DNA from: Pseudomonas sp. FeN3W
GTDB taxonomy: Bacteria > Pseudomonadota > Gammaproteobacteria > Pseudomonadales > Pseudomonadaceae
Reading direction: 5' to 3'
Assembly: GCA_030263805.2 (NCBI GenBank)
Contig: CP136010.1
Location: 2,247,001 to 2,311,000 of the forward strand
DNA: 64,000 nt
In this document: in pieces, positions 48,880 to 55,467 of the stretch
How the letters are laid out: each line of letters starts with the position of its first letter
Position numbering within the stretch: the stretch's first letter is position 1
Made by a program: the position numbers and the translations under genes
Notes under the pieces: model-generated
What the model saw: only the letters and a program-made list of their open reading frames with translations
Database searches by the model: none
What the model was told of the DNA's origin: nothing

Positions 48880-50274
48880 ATGAGCACCGACAAGACCAAC
48901 CAGTCCTGGGGCGGCCGTTTCAGCGAGCCCGTCGACGCCTTCGTCGCCCGATTCACCGCCTCCGTCGAGTTCGACAAGCGCCTCTACCGCCACGACATCA
49001 TGGGCTCCATCGCCCACGCCACCATGCTGGAAAAGGCCGGCGTGCTGAGCGCCGATGAGCGCGAGCAGATCATCACCAATCTGAAGGACATCCAGAGCGA
49101 GATCGAGGCCGGCACCTTCGACTGGCGCGTCGACCTGGAAGACGTGCACATGAACATCGAGGCGCGCCTGACCGACCGCATCGGCGTCACCGGCAAGAAG
49201 CTGCACACCGGACGCAGTCGCAACGACCAGGTCGCCACCGACATCCGCCTCTGGCTGCGCGACGAGATCGACCTGATCCTCGGCGAAATCACCCGCCTGC
49301 AGCAGGGCCTGCTGGGCCTGGCCGAAGCCGAGGCGGAGACCATCATGCCCGGCTTCACCCACCTGCAGACTGCCCAGCCGGTGACCTTCGGCCATCATCT
49401 CTTGGCCTGGTTCGAGATGCTCAGCCGCGACTACGAGCGCCTGGTCGACTGCCGCCGGCGCACCAACCGTATGCCGCTGGGCTCGGCGGCGCTGGCCGGC
49501 ACCACCTACCCGATCCAGCGGGAGATCACCTGCGAACTGCTGGGCTTCGAAGCGATCTCCGGCAATTCGCTGGACGGCGTCTCGGATCGCGACTTCGCCA
49601 TCGAATTCTGCGCCGCCGCCTCGCTGGCGATGATGCACCTGTCGCGCTTCTCCGAAGAACTGGTGCTCTGGACCAGCGCGCAGTTCCAGTTCATCGACCT
49701 GCCCGACCGTTTCTGCACCGGCTCCTCGATCATGCCGCAGAAGAAGAACCCGGACGTACCCGAGCTGGTGCGCGGCAAGACCGGCCGCGTATTTGGCGCG
49801 CTGGCAGGCCTCTTGGTGCTGATGAAGGGCCAGCCACTGGCCTACAACAAGGACAACCAGGAAGACAAGGAGCCGCTGTTCGATGCCGCCGACACCCTGC
49901 GCGACAGCCTGCGTGCCTTCGCCGACATGGTTCCGGCGATCAAGCCCAAGCGCGAGATCATGCGCGAGGCGGCGCTGCGCGGCTTCTCCACCGCCACCGA
50001 CCTGGCCGACTACCTGGTGCGCAAGGGCCTGCCGTTCCGCGACTGCCACGAGATCGTCGGCCACGCGGTGAAATACGGCGTGGACAGCGGCAAGGACCTG
50101 GCCGAGATGAGCCTCGAGGAACTGCGCCGCTTCAGCGACCAGATCAGCGATGACGTCTTCGCCGTGCTGACCCTGGAAGGCTCGGTCAACGCCCGCGACC
50201 ATATCGGCGGCACCGCCCCGGCGCAGGTGCGCGCCGCCGTCGAGCGCGGCAAAGCGCTGCTCGCTTCGCGATGA
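48880..50274 (+). CDS. argH: Argininosuccinate lyase
   Basis: 464 aa. Last step of arginine synthesis: argininosuccinate to arginine plus fumarate. The signature GSSIMPQKKNPD contains the catalytic serine; SWGGRFSEPVDAFV and HTGRSRNDQVATD are also typical. It is divergent from algZ across a 206-nt spacer. A stop/start overlap of 4 nt links it to the next gene. Confidence 0.97.
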   Translation: MSTDKTNQSWGGRFSEPVDAFVARFTASVEFDKRLYRHDIMGSIAHATMLEKAGVLSADEREQIITNLKDIQSEIEAGTFDWRVDLEDVHMNIEARLTDRIGVTGKKLHTGRSRNDQVATDIRLWLRDEIDLILGEITRLQQGLLGLAEAEAETIMPGFTHLQTAQPVTFGHHLLAWFEMLSRDYERLVDCRRRTNRMPLGSAALAGTTYPIQREITCELLGFEAISGNSLDGVSDRDFAIEFCAAASLAMMHLSRFSEELVLWTSAQFQFIDLPDRFCTGSSIMPQKKNPDVPELVRGKTGRVFGALAGLLVLMKGQPLAYNKDNQEDKEPLFDAADTLRDSLRAFADMVPAIKPKREIMREAALRGFSTATDLADYLVRKGLPFRDCHEIVGHAVKYGVDSGKDLAEMSLEELRRFSDQISDDVFAVLTLEGSVNARDHIGGTAPAQVRAAVERGKALLASR

Positions 50275-50816
50275 TCGCACCCGGCCGCCGTATCTCGGTG
50301 GTCGGCTGTTCGGGTGCCGGCAAGACCACGCTGTCGCGCCGGCTGGCGCATCGGCTCGGTTTCCGCCATATCGAGCTGGATGCGCTGTATCACCAGCCCG
50401 GCTGGCAGCCACTGCCGACCGCCGCCTTCCAGCAGGCCGTAGCCGAGGCCATCGAAGGCGACGGCTGGGTGGTCGAAGGCAACTATTCCGCCGTACGTCC
50501 GCAGATTCTCGAACAGGCCGACATGGTGATCTGGCTGGACCTGCCGCGCCCCACTGTGATGCGTCAGGTACTGTGGCGTACGCTGCGACGCCTGTTCGGG
50601 CGCCAGGTGCTGTGGAACGGCAACCGCGAGCGCTGGACCAATCTGTTCAGCCTCGAGCCCGAGCAGTCGATCCTGGCCTGGTCATGGACGCGCCATGCCA
50701 AGTACCGCCAGCGCTATGGCGAGGAAATGCGCGACGCCCCTCCCCATCGCCATTACCTGCGCCTGGACTCGCGCCAGGCCATCGACGACTTCCTGGCCCA
50801 GCTGCCAGCCCGATAA
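50271..50816 (+). CDS. P-loop kinase-like protein (topology-modulation/adenylate-kinase-like)
   Basis: 181 aa. Walker A GCSGAGKTT (about 12-20) and a FlaR/adenylate-kinase-like layout: HIELDALYHQPGW, EGDGWVVEGNYSAVRP and VIWLDLPRPTVM. Such proteins are annotated as topology-modulation proteins or putative nucleotide kinases; the substrate is unknown. It overlaps the argH stop by 4 nt (ATGA), so it is expressed with argH. Confidence 0.85.
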   Translation: MIAPGRRISVVGCSGAGKTTLSRRLAHRLGFRHIELDALYHQPGWQPLPTAAFQQAVAEAIEGDGWVVEGNYSAVRPQILEQADMVIWLDLPRPTVMRQVLWRTLRRLFGRQVLWNGNRERWTNLFSLEPEQSILAWSWTRHAKYRQRYGEEMRDAPPHRHYLRLDSRQAIDDFLAQLPAR

Positions 50817-50917
50817 CTCTCAGGAATGCCTGCCATGCCACTCAACATTCGTCCGGCGGTACGCGAAGACGCCACACTGATCCTGCGCTTCATCACCGAT
50901 CTGGCCATCTACGAAAA

Positions 50918-51175
50918 TCTATGGTCACCCCCATTTTTGCAATACTGATCAACGATGGCTGTTTGGCTTGCTTAAATCTATCCGGCGTCTATCTGGGGCA
51001 TGCCCCGCGCCACGATGAGAGTCGCGCCTGACGATCCTGAAAAGGCCGACGGCTTCTAAAGCCGATTTTTGTGTCAGGTTCTTCGCCAGGCCGGTGGGCC
51101 GTTCATGTCATCGGTTGTTCAACATCGCAAAAATCGCCTGAAAGGGTGTTTCGTGGTACAGCTGTAATGGCGGGG
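50918..51175 (-). ncRNA. Predicted seek/bridge RNA region of the IS
   Basis: 258-nt non-coding tail downstream of the transposase on its sense strand. It contains a hairpin CGGCTT-TAG-AAGCCG (about 51050-51064) followed immediately by TCGGCCTTTTC (51039-51049, minus sense). That 11-mer is identical to the joined target site across the insertion point (6 nt from one side, 5 from the other). IS110/IS1111 elements encode such guide RNAs. The RNA ends and full fold cannot be fixed by eye. Confidence 0.65.
50921..50933. repeat. IS subterminal inverted repeat, left in window
   Basis: ATGGTCACCCCCA, the perfect inverted partner of 52255-52267. Three nucleotides (TCT) lie between it and the IS end. 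Confidence 0.9.
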
Positions 51176-52201
51176 TCAGGCGACAGCAGCGCCTGGCCTC
51201 GCTTTGAATTGCGAGTGATTGGCTGCGATAGCCCAGGCGATGCGGGCGAACTTGTTGGCCAGGGCGCACACCACCACATTCGAGTGCCGCCGCTCACGCA
51301 GCGAGCGAACCCAGTCGGCCAAAGCGCCCTGCTGGTACTCCAGGCGTTGCAGATAGACCCTGGCGCACTGCACCAGCAGCCGGCGCAAGTTCTTGTCGCC
51401 GCGCTTGCTGATTCCCAGCAGATTGGCCCGGCCTCCCGTGCTGTACTGGCGTGGCACCAGACCCACCGATGCCGCGAAATCACGACTGCCGCCATACTGT
51501 TTGCCATCGCCCATCTCGGCGCACAGTAGGCTGGCCGTGATCGGCCCCACACAGGGGATGCTCAGCAGGCGGCTGCCCAGCTCGTCCTCGGCAAGCTGGC
51601 CGGTCATTTCCTTGTCCAGCGATTTGATCTGCTCGTCCAGGTAGCAGAAGTGCTCATGCAAGCGACTCAGCAGCCCGACCAGGTGCGGTGGCAACTCGTG
51701 CTCGTTCAACGTGGTCGGCAGCCGCCTGACCAGCGACAACCCCTTGGGCAGGCTGATACCGAATTCCAACAGGAACCCATGGGCCTGGTTCGCCGTTTTC
51801 GTCCGGTCACGCACCAGGGATTCGCGCATCCGGTGCAAAACCGACAAGGTTTGCTGGGCTTCGGTCTTCGGTGTCACGAAGCGCATGGTAGGCCGGGAGG
51901 CGGCTTCACAGATCGCCTCGGCATCGATGAAGTCGTTCTTGTTGCCCTTAACGAAAGGCCGCACGAACTGCGGCGAAATCAGCTTCACTTCATGCCCGAA
52001 CGCTACCAGTTGCCGAGCCAGAAAGTGTGATCCCGCACAAGCTTCCATCGCCACTGTGCACCTTGGTAAGTTGCCCAACAATCGCATCATCTGCTGGCGT
52101 GTCGCTTTCCTGCGCAAGACTTCTCGACCGACATTGTCCTGCCCGTGCAAATGAAAGCTGTGCTTGCCGAGATCGATACCAACCAGTGCGACGCTGCTCA
52201 T
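51176..52201 (-). CDS. IS110 family transposase (DEDD plus Tnp_20 domains)
   Basis: 341 aa. The N-terminal RuvC-like DEDD domain has Asp10 (VGIDLGKH), Glu53 (AMEACAGSH) and Asp90/Asp93 (NDFIDAEAI). The C-terminal Tnp_20 domain has VGPITASLLCAEMG and a probable catalytic serine near Ser254 (QYSTGGRANLLG). All expected catalytic residues are present, so the enzyme is probably active. The start is the ATG at 52199-52201; an extension to 52267 would run into the inverted repeat. Confidence 0.95.
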   Translation of the reverse strand: MSSVALVGIDLGKHSFHLHGQDNVGREVLRRKATRQQMMRLLGNLPRCTVAMEACAGSHFLARQLVAFGHEVKLISPQFVRPFVKGNKNDFIDAEAICEAASRPTMRFVTPKTEAQQTLSVLHRMRESLVRDRTKTANQAHGFLLEFGISLPKGLSLVRRLPTTLNEHELPPHLVGLLSRLHEHFCYLDEQIKSLDKEMTGQLAEDELGSRLLSIPCVGPITASLLCAEMGDGKQYGGSRDFAASVGLVPRQYSTGGRANLLGISKRGDKNLRRLLVQCARVYLQRLEYQQGALADWVRSLRERRHSNVVVCALANKFARIAWAIAANHSQFKARPGAAVA

Positions 52202-52254
52202 GATGATGGCCTCCGAAATAAAACACCCTGCGAGAGCGTAGCCCTCGCAGGGTG

Positions 52255-52267
52255 TGGGGGTGACCAT
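52255..52267. repeat. IS subterminal inverted repeat, right in window
   Basis: TGGGGGTGACCAT, inverted partner of 50921-50933. Seven nucleotides (CTCATTA) lie between it and the IS end at 52274. Confidence 0.9.
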
Positions 52268-52667
52268 CTCATTAGGCCGAGCACGAGGTGAAGACCGACG
52301 TCGCCGGCATCGAGAACAGTCTGTTCGCCGACGGCAGCACCGCCCACGGGTTGATCTGCGAACTGGACGGCGAGCCGATCGGCTATGCGGTGTATTTCTT
52401 CAACTACTCGACCTGGCTGGGCAGGCACGGCCTGTATCTGGAAGATCTTTACGTCACACCACAACAGCGCGGCATCGGTGCTGGCAAGGCGCTGCTGCGC
52501 CATCTGGCCAGACTGGCGGTGGCACGCGGTTGCGGGCGCTTCGAATGGTCGGTGCTGGACTGGAATCAGCCGGCCATCGACTTCTACGAATCCATCGGCG
52601 CCAGGCCACAGAACGAGTGGATCGGCTACCGCCTTACCGGCGATGCTTTGTCTGAGTTCGCAGCGGG

Positions 52668-53855
52668 TTGAGCGATCATTCGAGCTCACCTGCGTCAGCC
52701 GCTGCGCTGCCGCCGCGCAAAGCGCGCCTGCCCTTTGCCAACGCCTGGTTCTTCCCGGCTGCCGCGCTCTACGCGGCGCTGATCCTGCCGTATTCGGTAC
52801 TGGCGCTACTCGGTCTGCTTCCCGCGTTGCCCGGGCTCGCCACATCCATCGGCCACGCCCACGAGATGCTCTTCGGCTTCGCCTTGGCGGTGATCGCCGG
52901 CTACCTGCTCGGCCCGCAGCCAAGGCGCTTCACCCTGACTTTGCTCGGCTGCTGGGCGATGGCACGACTGAGCTTCCTGCTGTGGCCGGGTTCGTGGCTG
53001 GCACTGGCCAGCGCCGCGATCTTTGCCGCCGGCCTTGCCTGGAAAGTGCTGCCGCGCTTTCTCGGCGCCGCGAAGAAATGGCGCAACCAGAGCGTCGCAC
53101 CCGTGGTCGCCGGGTTGAGTCTGCTCAGCGCCATCGCCAGCGGCGGCTTTGCAACTGGCTTCGACCGCCTCATGCTGGAGGAGGCGCTGCTATTGCTCGC
53201 CGCCCTGATGTTCTTCATGGGCGGACGAATCATCGCGCCAGCCGTTGCCGGTTACGCGCAGAGCCAGGGCTGGCGACTGGATGCGCGAGTGCAGCCGCAT
53301 ATCGAAGGCGCCGTGCTGATCCTGCTCGGCATCGCCCTGCTGCTGAATCTCCTGCCCTGGCCGCTCACCCGGCAACTGACCGGCGCCGTACTGGTCGCCG
53401 CCGCCCTACTCACGGCCCTCCGCCTGCTGCGCTGGCAACCCTGGCGCTGCGCGCGGCCGGAGCTGCTGACGCTGCTGCTCGGCTACACCTGGCTCGCCAT
53501 TGGCCTGCTATTGCTTGGCCTGGGTACGCTGTTACCGGCGCTACCATTGAGCGCAACGCTGCACGCCTTGACCGTCGGCGCGCTGGGCAGTCTGACCTTC
53601 ACGGTCATGGCCCGCACGCGGCTGATCTACCGTTTCCGCGATCCCGCGGCGCAGCCCTGGATACAGGGGATGGCGTTGCTGATCAGCCTGGCGGCGCTGG
53701 CTCGCGTGCTGCCGGCTCTGCTGAGCCGGCCTCACCCGGCCTGGCTGCTGCTCGCCGCCGGCTGCTGGTCGCTGGCCTTTATGGCGCTGACCGTGCTGCT
53801 CTGGCGTTGTCGCGCTGCGCACGCGGACAGCCCTCGCAGCGACACTGACCGCTGA
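52668..53855 (+). CDS. nnrS: NnrS family haem-copper membrane protein
   Basis: 395 aa with about twelve hydrophobic helices. Conserved His-containing motifs of NnrS are present (GHAHEMLFGFA, HALTVGALGSLTFTVMARTR). NnrS is found in denitrifiers and relieves nitrosative stress, which fits a stutzeri-group host. The only start that fits is TTG (52668-52670), overlapping the stop of the broken GNAT gene (TTGA), so its translation may be coupled to it. Confidence 0.92.
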   Translation: MSDHSSSPASAAALPPRKARLPFANAWFFPAAALYAALILPYSVLALLGLLPALPGLATSIGHAHEMLFGFALAVIAGYLLGPQPRRFTLTLLGCWAMARLSFLLWPGSWLALASAAIFAAGLAWKVLPRFLGAAKKWRNQSVAPVVAGLSLLSAIASGGFATGFDRLMLEEALLLLAALMFFMGGRIIAPAVAGYAQSQGWRLDARVQPHIEGAVLILLGIALLLNLLPWPLTRQLTGAVLVAAALLTALRLLRWQPWRCARPELLTLLLGYTWLAIGLLLLGLGTLLPALPLSATLHALTVGALGSLTFTVMARTRLIYRFRDPAAQPWIQGMALLISLAALARVLPALLSRPHPAWLLLAAGCWSLAFMALTVLLWRCRAAHADSPRSDTDR

Positions 53856-53948
53856 GTCATCACTCGGAACTCTCGCGCATTACGCTTGACCTACATGCAA
53901 CCGACGGCGACTGCTCCCCTGTCCGTCGCCGCATTCGCCGAGGCCTGC

Positions 53949-54476
53949 ATGACCGACCTGCGCACCCTGCTGCTGAACCAGAACACCCAGGGCGCCGAAC
54001 TCTTCGACTCGCCCAAGGAGCGTCTGATCTTCTACCGCTCCGAAATCCATTTCGAATCCTCCCTGCTGGCCGAACGCACCAGCGCCTACCTGTCGTCGCA
54101 ATCGTTCCTGATGATCGCCTTCGCCTCGTCGATGGCCAACAGCAACCCGGAATGGGGCGAGCTGTTCCGTCTGGTGGTTCCGGCGATCCTGGCCGTGCTG
54201 GGCCTGATCACCTCGTTGCACGCGATGCCCGGCATCAAGTCCAATTTCGATGTCATCGAACGCTGGCATCAGAAACAGTCGGAGCTGCTGCAGCTCGAAG
54301 GCCGTGTCGGCATGCTGCCGAACAACGAATCGGCACTGTTCGGCGAAGGCAGCAGCCCGGTCGGCGGACCTCGCTACAAGCGCACCTTGCTGTTCTCACT
54401 GCGCACGCCGATCATCTTCTCGCTGGTCTGGAGCGCATTCGGCCTGCTCTGCCTGGCCCTGAGCCTGATGGACTGA
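53949..54476 (+). CDS. Small membrane protein of unknown function
   Basis: 175 aa. A hydrophilic N-terminus (about 1-50) contains FYRSEIHFESSLLAERTSAYLSSQSFLMIAF, with a first helix around 48-62, a second at about 70-92 (LVVPAILAVLGLITSLHAM), and a third at the C-terminus (FSLVWSAFGLLCLALSL). The soluble loop has WHQKQSELLQLEGR. This layout is reminiscent of RipA/SLATT-like small membrane proteins but I do not recognise it firmly. ATG at 53949 has GAGG 7 nt upstream; ATG 53895 and TTG 53886 are weaker starts. Confidence 0.7.
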   Translation: MTDLRTLLLNQNTQGAELFDSPKERLIFYRSEIHFESSLLAERTSAYLSSQSFLMIAFASSMANSNPEWGELFRLVVPAILAVLGLITSLHAMPGIKSNFDVIERWHQKQSELLQLEGRVGMLPNNESALFGEGSSPVGGPRYKRTLLFSLRTPIIFSLVWSAFGLLCLALSLMD

Positions 54477-54548
54477 CGCACCGCGCGCCGCAGCATTGCT
54501 CCACGGGGCAGCCGGTGCTTAGCTGGATGCATCCGTATGGAGGAACCC

Positions 54549-54992
54549 ATGTCCGATTCAGACCGCCCGCGCTATCGCGTCGATGCCGATCGCCAGGCCG
54601 CCCAGCGACGGGTACGCTACGTCGAAACCAACCGCCCGGATGACGGCAGCTGCACGATCTGCCAGCTGGACGAAGAAAATCCGGCACCGCTCGACGAGAT
54701 CCCTGCCATGGCGCAAGACACCCCCAGCAACGATGAAGATGAAGCGTTCGCCGAAGAGGCCCTGATCCAGGCGATCGAGAACCAGCTTGAAGCCGGCGAG
54801 CCGGCGGCCACCCAGGCCACACTGAACAAGTTGACTCTGGTCGGCTACGAGCGCGAGGAATGCCTGCAGATGATGGCACTGGTTCTCGCCCATGAGATCC
54901 GCGCCATGCTTCGCGAAGACCGCCCCTTCGACGGTGCTGCCTATGAGGCGATGCTGCGCAAGCTGCCGGAACTGCCGGAAGCATCCGAATAG
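54549..54992 (+). CDS. Conserved hypothetical acidic protein
   Basis: 147 aa, acidic, no membrane segment. It has a single CTIC pair (about 36-39) and a helical C-terminal half (LNKLTLVGYEREECLQMMALVLAHEIRAML). GGAGG lies about 6 nt before the ATG at 54549. The C-terminal part resembles small DUF1841-like helical domains, but I do not name a family. It lies upstream of the TIGR02647 gene and cyaA. Confidence 0.75.
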   Translation: MSDSDRPRYRVDADRQAAQRRVRYVETNRPDDGSCTICQLDEENPAPLDEIPAMAQDTPSNDEDEAFAEEALIQAIENQLEAGEPAATQATLNKLTLVGYEREECLQMMALVLAHEIRAMLREDRPFDGAAYEAMLRKLPELPEASE

Positions 54993-55070
54993 GATCTGGA
55001 TCAAGGCAGGGCCGTCGACAGCATCTACACTCAGCGAACAGGGCATGAGCCCACCACCCGAGGAGCGAGC

Positions 55071-55316
55071 ATGTCGTACACCCCTGAGTTGGTCGCCGAA
55101 CTGGAAGTGCTGTGCCAGTTCAATCTGGAGAACCTGCAGGAAGGGCTGAAAGTGCATCACGATGCCAGCCCGTCCACCATCGCCGCTTTCGGCCGCCTCT
55201 ATGCCAAGGGCCTGATCACCCAGGCCGACGGCGGCTACCTCACCAGCCTTGGCCGCGACGCGGCCGAACAGGCGCAAACGCTGCTTACCATCCTCTCGGA
55301 AACCGTCACGGCCTGA
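55071..55316 (+). CDS. TIGR02647 family protein
   Basis: 81 aa. The sequence YTPELVAELEVLCQFNLENLQEGLKVH and LYAKGLITQADGGYLTSLG match this small Pseudomonas family, whose fold suggests a winged-helix-like DNA binding protein. GGAGCGAGC precedes the ATG at 55071. The function is unknown; it sits just upstream of cyaA as in other pseudomonads. Confidence 0.85.
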   Translation: MSYTPELVAELEVLCQFNLENLQEGLKVHHDASPSTIAAFGRLYAKGLITQADGGYLTSLGRDAAEQAQTLLTILSETVTA

Positions 55317-55467
55317 CATCGCCATGCCATTGCGCTTCACCAGTCCAGGGCCCGGATGACGCCGGCCCTGGCCGTTGGTCGCCCACTGCAGGCAAACTTG
55401 CGCCGCGCCTCAAGCCGCAAACCGATTGGCCGATGAACAGGGGTCAGTCTCGCCTGCACGAACCGCA

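Larger units (their letters stand above)
50918..52274 (-). mobile_element. IS110 family (IS1111 group-like) insertion sequence
   Basis: 1357 bp. The ends are defined by the exact restoration of the interrupted GNAT frame and by 13-nt perfect subterminal inverted repeats. These lie 3 nt from the left end in the window and 7 nt from the right end, the asymmetric 7/3 layout typical of IS1111-group elements. No target duplication is seen. One transposase gene (minus strand) starts 73 nt from one end and leaves a 258-nt non-coding tail at the other, as in IS1111 elements whose guide RNA lies downstream of the transposase. Confidence 0.93.
50835..52671 (+). pseudogene. GNAT acetyltransferase gene split by an IS element
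   Basis: Two fragments, 50835-50917 and 52275-52671, are separated by the IS at 50918-52274. Joining them gives an uninterrupted 159-aa protein; the junction reads IYEKAEHEV. The whole is a GNAT N-acetyltransferase: IRPAVREDA at the start, LYLEDLYVTPQQRGIGAGKALL as the acetyl-CoA loop (Q/RxxGxG/A), and WNQPAIDFYESIGA. With the IS present the first fragment stops after about 10 IS-encoded residues, so the enzyme is inactive. AGGA lies 9 nt before the ATG at 50835. Confidence 0.93.

Noticed and set aside
48865..50412. 515-codon minus-strand open frame over argH
   Set aside because: Antisense shadow of argH, crossing into the next gene as well.
50921..52267. Transposon with long terminal repeats and target duplication
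   Set aside because: The repeats are subterminal (3 and 7 nt inside) and no flanking duplication exists, so it is an IS1111-like element rather than a DDE-type IS.
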